Shown: positions 1 to 7,628, counted from the stretch's first letter. The stretch is DNA of 26,275 nucleotides from Candidatus Zhuqueibacterota bacterium (GCA_003644825.1 QNDJ01000001.1:1-26275), one strand, 5' to 3'. Translations and numbers: made by a program. The notes: generated by a model not told the origin, from the sequence alone.

Positions 1-136
1 ATAATCAAAATTCCATTTATTCTTTTCACTATTGTTTTTTAATATAGTTCAATACCAGATAAAAATTTTCACATATTAAGATTATTATCGGACACAATTG
101 ACTTTACATACTCTAAAGTTGTTTTAAACTTAAATT

Positions 137-2653
137 TTATTTGTAATAAAATTTTCTTAATTCATCAAGGACCGCATCTTTAGTTCCAATTATAGTTCTG
201 CATTCAGGCAGAGAATTTAAAAAAATGTTCCCATAATATTTTTCCTGTATTCTTTTATCGAGGATAATAATGGAACCTCTATCGGTATTATTTCTTATGA
301 GCCTTCCAAACCCCTGTTTGAATTTAATTACAGCCTGAGGTACGGTATATTCTATAAAAGAATCTCTACCACTTTTTTCGATTTCTTCTCTTCGTGCTTC
401 ATAAATGGGTTCTGTTGGAACCCTGAATGGAAGCCTGACAATTATTACTGCTTCCAGAGCTTCGCCACTTACATCGACTCCTTCCCAGAAACTATCGGTT
501 CCAAAAAGAACCGAATTAATATCTTTTTTAAATTTTTTCAAAAGATTATGTCTATTTTCATCACCCTGTTTTAACATTGTGATACCAGATAATTCAGGTT
601 TTGTGATAATTTGACTGTATAAAAGATTCAGGAGCATATAGGAGGTAAATAGTATAAATGCTTTACCTTTTGATATTTTCAGTATTTCAGTGATTATAGG
701 TTCAATGTGGAAGGGAAACAAATCCTGTGTTGGAGGAGGAATATCTAATGGAATACCAATTATTACCTGAGATTTGAAGTCAAAAGGAGAAGGAAATAAT
801 CTGGCTATTATTTCTCTTTTTTCTACAGTTGATATTCCTGTTCGGTCTTTGAAATAATCAAAATTGTTATTTACGGTTAAAGTTGCAGATGTCATAATAA
901 TTGTATCAAACTGGTTAAAAAGATATTCCTTAAGAATTGTATCTATTTTTAAAGGTGCAGTATTCAGGCTTACAGAGTTTCCTTTTTTGTATTTTTTTAA
1001 TTCAATCCATTTCACCTCGTTTGTATTATTTTCAAACATAAAATTTTCAATTGAGTTCACATATTCTTCAACTCTTTTTGAAATAGCAGCTATTTCGATT
1101 AGATTTGAATCAAAGATTTTTGAATTTTTATTATTAATTGAGTCGAGCTTTTTATGAAATCTTGAGAGGTTTGTTATAAATATTCCAGCAGAATTAATAA
1201 ATTCTTTTGATTTTAACCTGACTGTATTTTCCCAATCGATGGATTCTTCTATTTTATCAGTGATTCTAAGTTTTAATTCATTCTGTTCATTTTTTATTAT
1301 ATTATCTGTGAATTTAGCTATTTCGTCGAATAATTCTGCTGTTAGATTTACAAGCTCATTTTTCTGAGTGATAAGTGAATCGATTGTTTTTTGTACAGGA
1401 ATAACAGTTTCATCTTTAATTTTATTCAGTTTTTTTGACACCAGTAGTAGCACGCCTTTTGCTTCTTTTTTTCTTAACTGGAACCACAGACGATTGAGAA
1501 TTCTGATTAAACCTTTTTTAGATGTTTTTAAGCCAAAATATTTAGTGGAAACATCTTCAATGTGATGAGCCTCATCAATGATGATGTGGGAATATGGCGG
1601 TAAAATAGCCAGGTCTGCAAAGTTATTTAAGTTTGCTCTTAGAGAAAGATCGGCAAAAAGAAGATGATGGTTAACTATAAGAAGGTCAGCCTGGGAAGCT
1701 TTTCTTCTTGCTTTAAGCAGAAAACAGTTCTTATAAAATGAACACTTAACTCTAAGACAGGTGTCGCTTTCGCATTTTAATCGGTCCCATATTTCTTCCC
1801 GGGGGATGAAGTTGAGGTCTGAAAGACTTCCATCATCTGTAATTTTAGACCATTGAATAAGGGTCATAAGTTCGTCAAGGTTTTCATCAACACCAATAGT
1901 AAGGTCTGACTCTTCTGCTTTAGCCTTTCTTAAGCAGAGGTAGTTGTTTCTTCCTTTAACCAGAACTGCATTAAACTGGATATCAAGGACTTCTTTTAAT
2001 AAAGGTATATCTTTTTTCAAAAGTTGTTCCTGCAAATTAATAGTGTTCGTGGATATGAGAATTTTTTCTTTATTGTTTATAGCCCACATTATTGAAGGTA
2101 TTAGATATGCCATTGTTTTTCCTGTTCCTGTACCGGCTTCGATAATTGATATTTTACTGTTGTTGAAGGCATCGGCGACTTCTATAGCCATTTCTACCTG
2201 ACTTTCTCTGTATTCATACCCCTGAAGATTTTTAGCTATGGGACCGTCTGGACCGAGGATACTTTTTATTTTATCTGTATCAATTGGATTTCTTTCCTCA
2301 CCTTTCCAGCTTTTTGTTACAAACCTTACTTCCGAGACATCATTGTTGATTATGTAAAATCCTATACCCTGATTACCAAGATATGAAGCAAGATTAATAT
2401 CAGGAGGAGAAGGTGTAAGATTACCTGAGGGATGATTGTGAATAACAACATCACCCTGTTTTAGATTATTTATAATCGCAGGTGCCATAAATTCATTTCC
2501 CCAGGAAACAACATTAATTTCTGTAATTTCGTTATTATTATCTGTATGCCCTATTGCAAAAATTTCAGTATTTCCTGCCTTTTCAAGTGCCTTTTTTAAT
2601 TCATTAAGTGCTGATTCTTCTATTAAAAAATCTTCTGTTACTAATACTTTCAT
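137..2653 (-). CDS. dinG: DinG/XPD-family DNA helicase with N-terminal JAMM (RadC/JAB-like) domain
   Basis: Probable superfamily 2, 5'-3' ATP-dependent Fe-S DNA helicase of the DinG/XPD family, about 838 aa. Residues here count from the chosen ATG. The first ~120 residues form a separate JAMM metalloprotease-fold domain: E30, then H72-x-H74, S82 and D85 in the exact H-x-H-x7-S-x2-D pattern with the HNHPSG core seen in RadC proteins. The helicase follows, with Walker A EAGTGTGKT (about 172-180), DEAH box (IIIDEAHH, about 358), a cysteine set in NYLC and the later C-x4-C-x4-C-x5-C stretch fitting an Fe-S cluster, and C-terminal GTDSFWEGVD and QGFGRLIR (motif VI). I chose the ATG at 2653, giving MKVLVTEDF. 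An in-frame GTG at 2701 adds 16 residues unlike the domain, and neither start has a clear Shine-Dalgarno site. It is transcribed away from the fumarase gene. The likely role is unwinding of damaged or R-loop DNA; the job of the JAMM domain is unknown. Confidence 0.9.
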   Translation of the reverse strand: MKVLVTEDFLIEESALNELKKALEKAGNTEIFAIGHTDNNNEITEINVVSWGNEFMAPAIINNLKQGDVVIHNHPSGNLTPSPPDINLASYLGNQGIGFYIINNDVSEVRFVTKSWKGEERNPIDTDKIKSILGPDGPIAKNLQGYEYRESQVEMAIEVADAFNNSKISIIEAGTGTGKTMAYLIPSIMWAINNKEKILISTNTINLQEQLLKKDIPLLKEVLDIQFNAVLVKGRNNYLCLRKAKAEESDLTIGVDENLDELMTLIQWSKITDDGSLSDLNFIPREEIWDRLKCESDTCLRVKCSFYKNCFLLKARRKASQADLLIVNHHLLFADLSLRANLNNFADLAILPPYSHIIIDEAHHIEDVSTKYFGLKTSKKGLIRILNRLWFQLRKKEAKGVLLLVSKKLNKIKDETVIPVQKTIDSLITQKNELVNLTAELFDEIAKFTDNIIKNEQNELKLRITDKIEESIDWENTVRLKSKEFINSAGIFITNLSRFHKKLDSINNKNSKIFDSNLIEIAAISKRVEEYVNSIENFMFENNTNEVKWIELKKYKKGNSVSLNTAPLKIDTILKEYLFNQFDTIIMTSATLTVNNNFDYFKDRTGISTVEKREIIARLFPSPFDFKSQVIIGIPLDIPPPTQDLFPFHIEPIITEILKISKGKAFILFTSYMLLNLLYSQIITKPELSGITMLKQGDENRHNLLKKFKKDINSVLFGTDSFWEGVDVSGEALEAVIIVRLPFRVPTEPIYEARREEIEKSGRDSFIEYTVPQAVIKFKQGFGRLIRNNTDRGSIIILDKRIQEKYYGNIFLNSLPECRTIIGTKDAVLDELRKFYYK

Positions 2654-2709
2654 TACAGATTTAAAATAAATAATATTTATCTGATATTCAAGAAAAATCA
2701 CAATAATAC

Positions 2710-2738
2710 TTGATTAGAATTTTTCATTTTAATATATT
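2710..2738 (+). promoter_or_regulatory. Candidate sigma-70-type promoter upstream of the fumarase beta gene
   Basis: TTGATT at 2710-2715 and TATATT at 2733-2738 are separated by exactly 17 bases, in the divergent gap between the helicase gene and the fumarase gene. Four of six and five of six bases match the consensus. The gap is very AT-rich, so chance matches are easy, but the same arrangement recurs at 6209-6237. Confidence 0.45.
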
Positions 2739-2787
2739 AATATAACTACAGAAATGGATAAACATTAATACAGAATAGGAGGAGAAG

Positions 2788-3336
2788 GTGAAAGTATTAA
2801 GACCACCGCTAACAGATAAAGATGTGGAGGACCTGAAGGCTGGAGATAGTTTATTTATAAGTGGAACAATGTATACAGCCAGAGATGCAGCTCATAAAAG
2901 GCTTGTAGATGCTCTTGAAAAAGGAAAAGAGCTTCCTTTTGATGTTGAGGGTCAGATAATATATTACGTGGGTCCAACTCCAGCAAGACCGGGTAATGTT
3001 ATAGGAGCTGCTGGACCTACTACAAGTTATCGTATGGACCCTTACGCTCCAAGGCTTATAGCTGAGGGATTGAAGGGAATGATTGGAAAGGGAGAAAGAG
3101 GACAGGAAGTTGTAGATGCAATGAAAAAGCATAAAGCAGTATATTTTGCAGCTATTGGTGGTGCAGGTGCTCTTATATCGAAGGCAATTAAAAAAGCTGA
3201 GATAATTGCCTATGAAGACCTTGGTGCAGAAGCTATAAGAAAACTGGAGGTTGAGAACTTCCCGGTGGTTGTTGCTCAGGACTGCTATGGAAATAATCTA
3301 TATGTTGAGGGAAGAGAAAAATATAAAAAAGAATAA
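2788..3336 (+). CDS. fumB: Fumarate hydratase class I, beta subunit (C-terminal domain type)
   Basis: This 182-aa protein matches the beta (C-terminal) half of iron-sulfur class I fumarases and the related L-tartrate dehydratases. Those enzymes interconvert fumarate and malate as an alpha/beta pair. Visible landmarks are RPPLTDKDVEDLKAGD near the N-terminus, the FISGTMYTARDAAHKR segment, GPTPARPG, GPTTSYRMDPY and the KGMIGKG loop at about 95-101. The length is normal for the stand-alone subunit. The start is GTG at 2788, with a strong AGGAGG (2777-2782) five bases upstream. The Fe-S cluster would be on the alpha subunit, which is not in this window: the gene upstream is the divergent helicase and the next gene is unrelated. 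Tartrate dehydratase beta cannot be excluded, but the sdh and suc genes in the window favour fumarase. The symbol is by subunit role, not E. coli FumB. Confidence 0.88.
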   Translation: MKVLRPPLTDKDVEDLKAGDSLFISGTMYTARDAAHKRLVDALEKGKELPFDVEGQIIYYVGPTPARPGNVIGAAGPTTSYRMDPYAPRLIAEGLKGMIGKGERGQEVVDAMKKHKAVYFAAIGGAGALISKAIKKAEIIAYEDLGAEAIRKLEVENFPVVVAQDCYGNNLYVEGREKYKKE

Positions 3337-3360
3337 ATCTCCGTAACCGGTATTTTTTAT

Positions 3361-4230
3361 ATGATTGTAAGATTACTTTATTTATTAATCTTACTATTTA
3401 TTCCGGATGAACTTTTTTCTCAGGAATTGCCCCGGGTAATAAAAGACAGGTTTGGAGAAATGGTCCTGATTCCTGCAGGAAGTTTTATTATGGGAAATAA
3501 TAAAGGGTTTAAAAATGAGAAACCTTCTCATATTGTTTATCTTGATGCTTTTTATATAGATAAATATGAAGTCACAAACAAGTTGTATGCAGAGTTTTTA
3601 AATGAAAAAGGAAATGAAAAACATTTTGCCAATAACCGGGCACAGAAGATAATAAAGAAAAAAATGAATGGCAGTTATAAATTTATTCCAGTTGAGAAAT
3701 ATGCAAATCATCCGGTTGTGCTTGTTAGCTGGTATGATGCAGAAGCATTTGCAAAATGGGCTGGTAAAAGGTTACCAACAGAAGCCGAATGGGAAAAAGC
3801 TGCAAGAGGAACTGATGGCAGGATATACCCCTGGGGTGATTATATAGATAATTCTTTTGCGAACTATCATAATTTTGTGGGTACAACTACGGAAGTGGGA
3901 ACCTATAGGAAAGGAGCTTCACCTTATGGTGTTCTTGATATGGCAGGTAATGTTCTTGAATGGGTGAATGATTGGTATAAACAGGATTATTATTCAAAAA
4001 GTCCGAGTAGAAATCCTCAGGGGCCGGAATTGGTTAAATATGGTATTATGAGATTTTTTAATAAGTATGCTATCTGGAAAACAGATTCAAAAGTACTCAG
4101 AGGTGGTAGCTGGGTAGGAAATGAAGAAGATGTTAGAGTTACAACCCGGTCCCACTATTCCCCAAAATATAAATTTGATGATATTGGTTTCAGGTGTGCA
4201 AAATCTATAAAAAGAAAAAATGAAAGATAG
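3361..4230 (+). CDS. Secreted SUMF1/FGE-sulfatase-fold protein lacking the FGE catalytic cysteines
   Basis: This 289-aa protein is of the formylglycine-generating-enzyme (SUMF1) fold. The first ~20 residues are a hydrophobic signal peptide ending LFS-QE. The domain runs from about 30 to 283, with MVLIPAGSFIMG (34-45), DKYEVTN (67-73), HPVVLVSWYDAEAFAKWAGKRLPTEAEWEKAARG (117-150), YPWGD (156-160), GVLDMAGNVLEWVNDWY (190-206) and VLRGGSW (245-251), ending in GFRCAK. True sulfatase-activating FGEs carry a cysteine pair just after RGGSW. Here RGGSW is followed by VGNEEDVR and the only cysteine is C279, so the oxidase chemistry is not expected. Family members without it often act as binding or envelope proteins. 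No Shine-Dalgarno site is visible before the ATG. The gene overlaps the next one by 11 bases. The fold is sure; the function is not. Confidence 0.85.
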   Translation: MIVRLLYLLILLFIPDELFSQELPRVIKDRFGEMVLIPAGSFIMGNNKGFKNEKPSHIVYLDAFYIDKYEVTNKLYAEFLNEKGNEKHFANNRAQKIIKKKMNGSYKFIPVEKYANHPVVLVSWYDAEAFAKWAGKRLPTEAEWEKAARGTDGRIYPWGDYIDNSFANYHNFVGTTTEVGTYRKGASPYGVLDMAGNVLEWVNDWYKQDYYSKSPSRNPQGPELVKYGIMRFFNKYAIWKTDSKVLRGGSWVGNEEDVRVTTRSHYSPKYKFDDIGFRCAKSIKRKNER

Positions 4231-4609
4231 CCTTGTACAAGTAAACACTATTTTTGTAAAAAGTGGAATTAAAATAGGAAAAAGTTCAATTAAAGTGATT
4301 GTAAATGATATAAATACCGGTATAGATAGACAAACCGAGCTTATACTCTATGATGCAAAGTTATATGTGAACCCTGACCCGATTCTGATTCTTCTATTTA
4401 ATAGTGAAGGCAGATTAATAAAGATTATCTGGAATAATGAGTGTTTTCCTTTTGGAAGTTATTTTTACACTTCAGAAATTGAGAGATTCCTTGACACTTT
4501 TTCAGAACATATTGCAGTTCTTGGAAAGGAAATTCCCAAGCATATCAACCAACGAATGTGGTCTCTTTATTCAAATTCTCCTGAGGAATTACAGGAATAT
4601 CTTATTTAG
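4220..4609 (+). CDS. Hypothetical protein, 129 aa
   Basis: I do not recognise this protein. It has 129 residues and looks soluble: there is no signal peptide and no convincing membrane helix. The N-terminal half reads as beta-strand-rich (VQVNTIFVKSG, SIKVIVNDINTG, TELILYDAKLYV), followed by PILILLFNSEGRLIKIIW. The C-terminal half is more helical (EIERFLDTFSEHIAVLGKEIP, then a short SPEELQEYL tail). The ATG overlaps the end of the SUMF1-like gene by 11 bases, and only a purine run (AAAAAGAAAAA) precedes it, so translation may be coupled. Its reality rests on length, the overlap and position between two co-directional genes with only a 29-base gap to the next. A shorter overlapping frame at 4437-4628 is a shadow. 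Confidence 0.6.
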   Translation: MKDSLVQVNTIFVKSGIKIGKSSIKVIVNDINTGIDRQTELILYDAKLYVNPDPILILLFNSEGRLIKIIWNNECFPFGSYFYTSEIERFLDTFSEHIAVLGKEIPKHINQRMWSLYSNSPEELQEYLI

Positions 4610-4638
4610 AAGTTTTCCATCCCTGTAAATACTATAAA

Positions 4639-5580
4639 ATGATAAAAAAAGTTAGTAGATTGATTATTATTCCTGTTTTAGTTATAATAACTGTTGCTAT
4701 AATAATCATTATTGAATATATTAAAAAGGATTATATAGAAATTTTCAGAAAGAGTAAAGGTTCAATTGTTGATGTAAAGGAGAAGCTGATTTTGGTAGAT
4801 GATACTGCTACATTATCAGAACTTTATCTGAAAGATGATAAAAATAGGGAGTATCAATATTATATCAGGAAGCCTCTGGTGAACAGTAATGAAGTAATAC
4901 CAGGGCTTATACTTTTAGGTGGTATGGTTACCGGGAAAGATGTAATTAAGCTTGTAGCGGAAATCAAGGAAATTGATAGGGTTATTCTTGCCTCTATGGA
5001 ATATCCTTATAGAGGTAAAAAGAAATTTAAGAATGGGCTGGAATTATTAATACATTACCCTGAAATAAAGGCAGCTCTTTTTAATACTATTCCTGGAATT
5101 ATGTATATTATTGACTATTTGTATAGAGACTCAAAACTGGATAGAGAAAAGTTATATCTTGTTGGTGCAAGTTTTGGGGCATTTTTCACCATAATAGCTG
5201 GAGCTGTGGATGAAAGAATCAGGGCTGTTATTTCGTGTTATGGTGGAGGAAATATAGGATATTTGATGTCTTATAACCTGAATTATAAACCCGAGATAAT
5301 AAATAAGTTATTAGGTGGTTTTGGTGCATTACTTATTGCTCCTTTTGAGCCTTTGAAGTATGTGAATAAAATTTCACCAAGGCCTTTTTTAATGATTAAT
5401 GGAAAAAGTGATGAGCAAATACCCTTAAAGTCGGTTATGGAGTTATATGAAAAAGCAGGAGAACCCAAAGAAATAATATGGCTGGAAACAAAACATTTAA
5501 GGCCTACAAGGAATAAACTTACTCTGGAACTTACTTATGTGGTTGCAAACTGGATGAAAAAGAACGGATTGATTAATTGA
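4639..5580 (+). CDS. Membrane-anchored alpha/beta hydrolase (dienelactone hydrolase/peptidase-like)
   Basis: This 313-aa protein has an N-terminal hydrophobic helix at about 7-26 (after MIKKVSR), either an uncleaved anchor or a signal sequence. The alpha/beta-hydrolase fold follows. The nucleophile elbow is GASFG with S178, set in KLYLVGASFGAFFTIIAG. The likely acid is D258 in INGKSDEQIP and the likely base is H286 in LETKHLRP, in the usual order and spacing. The segment ILASMEYPYRGK (116-127) resembles the oxyanion-side loop of prolyl-oligopeptidase-like or acyl-esterase hydrolases. The substrate cannot be read from the sequence. It probably acts at the periplasmic face of the membrane, with exported proteins on either side. 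The ATG lacks a Shine-Dalgarno site. Confidence 0.8.
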   Translation: MIKKVSRLIIIPVLVIITVAIIIIIEYIKKDYIEIFRKSKGSIVDVKEKLILVDDTATLSELYLKDDKNREYQYYIRKPLVNSNEVIPGLILLGGMVTGKDVIKLVAEIKEIDRVILASMEYPYRGKKKFKNGLELLIHYPEIKAALFNTIPGIMYIIDYLYRDSKLDREKLYLVGASFGAFFTIIAGAVDERIRAVISCYGGGNIGYLMSYNLNYKPEIINKLLGGFGALLIAPFEPLKYVNKISPRPFLMINGKSDEQIPLKSVMELYEKAGEPKEIIWLETKHLRPTRNKLTLELTYVVANWMKKNGLIN

Positions 5581-5617
5581 GATATTATAAATGATTGATT
5601 CAGGTGGAGGATAAATA

Positions 5618-6202
5618 ATGAAAAGGTATTCTGTTATATTTTTATTATTTCTTTTTTGTTGTATACTTTTTTGTTCTTCAAGTCAGAATCCGAAAGTTTT
5701 AATAGTTACTGAACTGGGAGATATTAAAGTTGAGATATTTGAGAAAAAAGCACCTGTAACAGCAAAAAATTTTCTTAAGTATGTCGATAATAACCTTTTT
5801 GAGGGTGCTTATTTTTATCGAGTAGTTACTATGGATAATCAACCTGATAATGATATTAAAATAGAAGTTATCCAGGGTGGGATTAATCCTGAAAAGAAAG
5901 ATAAAAGGTTTCCACCTATTAAGCATGAAACTACTGATATGACTGGAATATTACATAAGAATGGGGTTATTTCTATGGCAAGGAATGAACCTGGAACAGC
6001 GACATCGGAGTTTTTTATATGTATAGGTGACCAGCCAGAGCTTGATTTTGGAGGTAAAAGAAACCCTGATGAACAGGGATTTGCAGCGTTTGGAAAGGTT
6101 ATTGAAGGAATGGATGTTGTGAAAAAAATCCAGAAACAACACGCTGAAGGTCAATTTCTTAATCCAAAAATAAAAATAATGAACATAATAAGAGTAAAAT
6201 AA
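5618..6202 (+). CDS. Exported cyclophilin-type peptidyl-prolyl cis-trans isomerase, probable lipoprotein
   Basis: This 194-aa protein catalyses cis-trans isomerisation of proline bonds and probably helps fold proteins outside the cytoplasm. The N-terminus is a signal peptide (MKRYSVIFLLFLFCCILFC). C19 followed by SSS looks like a lipid-attachment cysteine, although phenylalanine just before it is unusual in a lipobox; C14 or C15 are alternatives. The cyclophilin domain spans about 28-193: TELGDIKVEIF, KAPVTAKNFLKYVD, FYRVV, VIQGG, NGVISMAR, SEFFICIGDQPELDFGG, FAAFGKVIEGMDVV. A GGTGGAGG (5603-5610) lies seven bases before the ATG. It closes the envelope-type group; the next gene has its own candidate promoter. 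Confidence 0.9.
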   Translation: MKRYSVIFLLFLFCCILFCSSSQNPKVLIVTELGDIKVEIFEKKAPVTAKNFLKYVDNNLFEGAYFYRVVTMDNQPDNDIKIEVIQGGINPEKKDKRFPPIKHETTDMTGILHKNGVISMARNEPGTATSEFFICIGDQPELDFGGKRNPDEQGFAAFGKVIEGMDVVKKIQKQHAEGQFLNPKIKIMNIIRVK

Positions 6203-6208
6203 ATATTA

Positions 6209-6237
6209 TTGACTTTATAGAAAAAAAATTTTATATT
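6209..6237 (+). promoter_or_regulatory. Candidate sigma-70-type promoter upstream of the cDPG synthetase-like gene
   Basis: TTGACT at 6209-6214 and TATATT at 6232-6237, 17 bases apart, each match five of six consensus bases. It sits just after the cyclophilin stop and in front of a perfect hairpin and the next gene. Transcription would start near 6244 and leave a leader of about 65-70 bases. It has the same -10 sequence and spacing as the candidate at 2710-2738. Confidence 0.55.
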
Positions 6238-6256
6238 AAAAATTTAATTTAAATTA

Positions 6257-6279
6257 AGCACTGAGTATAACTCAGTGCT
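6257..6279. promoter_or_regulatory. Perfect 9-bp inverted repeat in the leader of the cDPG synthetase-like gene
   Basis: AGCACTGAG (6257-6265) and CTCAGTGCT (6271-6279) are exact inverse complements around the 5-base loop TATAA. It lies 33 bases upstream of the ATG at 6312 and 20 bases downstream of a -10-like box. The bases that follow (ACTTATTTTA) are not a clean T-run, so a strong intrinsic terminator for the cyclophilin gene is less likely than a leader hairpin or a protein-binding palindrome. The symmetry is certain; the role is inferred. Confidence 0.55.
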
Positions 6280-6311
6280 ACTTATTTTAATGTAAAAACG
6301 GAGAAGTTAAG

Positions 6312-7628
6312 ATGGAAAGGAAAAGAGTTGTAATAATGGGCGCCGCTGGAAGGGATTTTCATAATTTTAATACCTGTTTCAGGGATAATAATAGTTATGA
6401 AGTGGTTGCTTTTACAGCAACACAGATTCCCTATATTGAAAACAGGAGGTTTCCAGCATCAATAGCGGGAAAACTCTATCCTGATGGGATTCCAATTTTC
6501 CCCGAAGAAGAATTAACAGATATAATAAAAAAATATAATGTTGATGAAGTTGTTTTTTCTTATAGTGATGTTCCTTATGATTATGTTATGAGCAAATCTG
6601 CTATAGTTAACAGTTCAGGAGCCGATTTTAAATTACTTGGATTTAAGAAAACAGCCATAAAATCAAACAAAAGGGTAATATCGGTCTGTGCAGTAAGGAC
6701 AGGCTGTGGTAAGAGCCAGACGACACGAAGAGTTTGTGATATTCTTCAAAAAAAGGGTTTGAAACCGGTAGTAATCCGTCATCCTATGCCTTATGGAGAA
6801 CTTGAAAAGCAGAGGGTTCAAAGATTTGCTTCTTACGAGGACCTTGATAAACATAAATGTACTATAGAAGAAAGAGAAGAATATGAATCCCATATAGATA
6901 GAGGGGTAGTTGTTTATGCTGGTGTCGATTATGGAGAGATTCTAAAAGAAGCTGAAAAGGAAGCTGATGTAATTCTGTGGGATGGAGGTAATAATGATTT
7001 ACCTTTTTACCTGCCAGACCTTCATATTACAGTTGCAGACCCCCATAGGGCAGGTGATGAGATTTTTTACTATCCAGGCGAGTCAAATATTCGTATTTCT
7101 AATGTTGTGATTATAAATAAAGTTGATACAGCCGATTTTGAGAATATTGAGGAGGTAAGAGAAAATATTAAAGATATTAATCCGGATGTTAAAATTATAG
7201 AGGCAGCTTCACCGATATTTTCGAACGAGGCTGATAAGGTTAAAGGCAAGCGAGTCCTTGTTATAGAAGATGGTCCAACATTGACTCACGGGGGAATGGA
7301 TTATGGTGCTGGATACATAGCCGCAGAAAAGTTTGGTGCCTCAGAAATAGTTGAACCTTATTCTTATGCAGTTGGTTCAATTGTAGAGGTTTTAGATAAG
7401 TTTGAGGGAGATTTTCCTATACTGCCAGCAATGGGATACAGCGAAAAACAGATAAAAGAGCTTGAAACAACAATTAATAAAGCCGATTGTGATATTGTTC
7501 TTACCGGTACACCGATTAATCTTAAAAGAGTGCTGAAAGCTAATAAACCGATTGTACACATTACTTATGAACTCCAGGAAATAGGTAAACCTACGCTGGA
7601 GGAAGTGTTAGGTGAGTATGGATTCTAA
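6312..7628 (+). CDS. Cyclic 2,3-diphosphoglycerate synthetase-like P-loop protein (COG2403-type predicted GTPase)
   Basis: This 438-aa protein resembles the family of archaeal cyclic 2,3-diphosphoglycerate synthetases and their uncharacterised bacterial relatives. The N-terminal ~110 residues are Rossmann-like (RVVIMGAAGRDFHNFN, then EVVAFTATQIPYIENRRFP). A P-loop follows at 128-135 (VRTGCGKS), continuing SQTTRRV. Other landmarks are RHPMPYG, VILWDGGNNDLPFY, VADPHRAGDE, a nucleotide-base-type VVIINKVD, GPTLTHGGMDYGAG and a C-terminal DIVLTGTPINLKRVL. The archaeal enzyme joins the two phosphates of 2,3-diphosphoglycerate using ATP; whether bacterial members do so is unknown to me. The start has GGAG (6300-6303) eight bases upstream. 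It overlaps carbamate kinase by 17 bases, so the two are probably translated together. Family placement is good; the substrate is uncertain. Confidence 0.8.
   Translation: MERKRVVIMGAAGRDFHNFNTCFRDNNSYEVVAFTATQIPYIENRRFPASIAGKLYPDGIPIFPEEELTDIIKKYNVDEVVFSYSDVPYDYVMSKSAIVNSSGADFKLLGFKKTAIKSNKRVISVCAVRTGCGKSQTTRRVCDILQKKGLKPVVIRHPMPYGELEKQRVQRFASYEDLDKHKCTIEEREEYESHIDRGVVVYAGVDYGEILKEAEKEADVILWDGGNNDLPFYLPDLHITVADPHRAGDEIFYYPGESNIRISNVVIINKVDTADFENIEEVRENIKDINPDVKIIEAASPIFSNEADKVKGKRVLVIEDGPTLTHGGMDYGAGYIAAEKFGASEIVEPYSYAVGSIVEVLDKFEGDFPILPAMGYSEKQIKELETTINKADCDIVLTGTPINLKRVLKANKPIVHITYELQEIGKPTLEEVLGEYGF

Noticed and set aside
405-2201. Several plus-strand reading frames of 65-97 codons opposite the helicase gene
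   Set aside because: They mirror a well-supported minus-strand gene, have no recognisable domains and no good ribosome-binding sites.
2654-2701. GTG start extending the helicase by 16 residues
   Set aside because: No Shine-Dalgarno site before it, and the added residues (IFLEYQINIIYF) are not part of the JAMM domain, which fits an ATG start at 2653.
3337-3360. Possible terminator (CCG...CGG followed by TATTTTTT) after the fumarase gene
   Set aside because: The stem would be only three base pairs, too weak to support.
4437-4628. Plus-strand 63-codon frame inside the 129-aa gene
   Set aside because: Different frame, no ribosome-binding site, and the longer frame fits the operon overlaps better.
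6257-6290. Hairpin as a strong rho-independent terminator
   Set aside because: The stem is perfect but the following bases are ACTTATTTTA, not a continuous T-run; kept instead as a regulatory inverted repeat.
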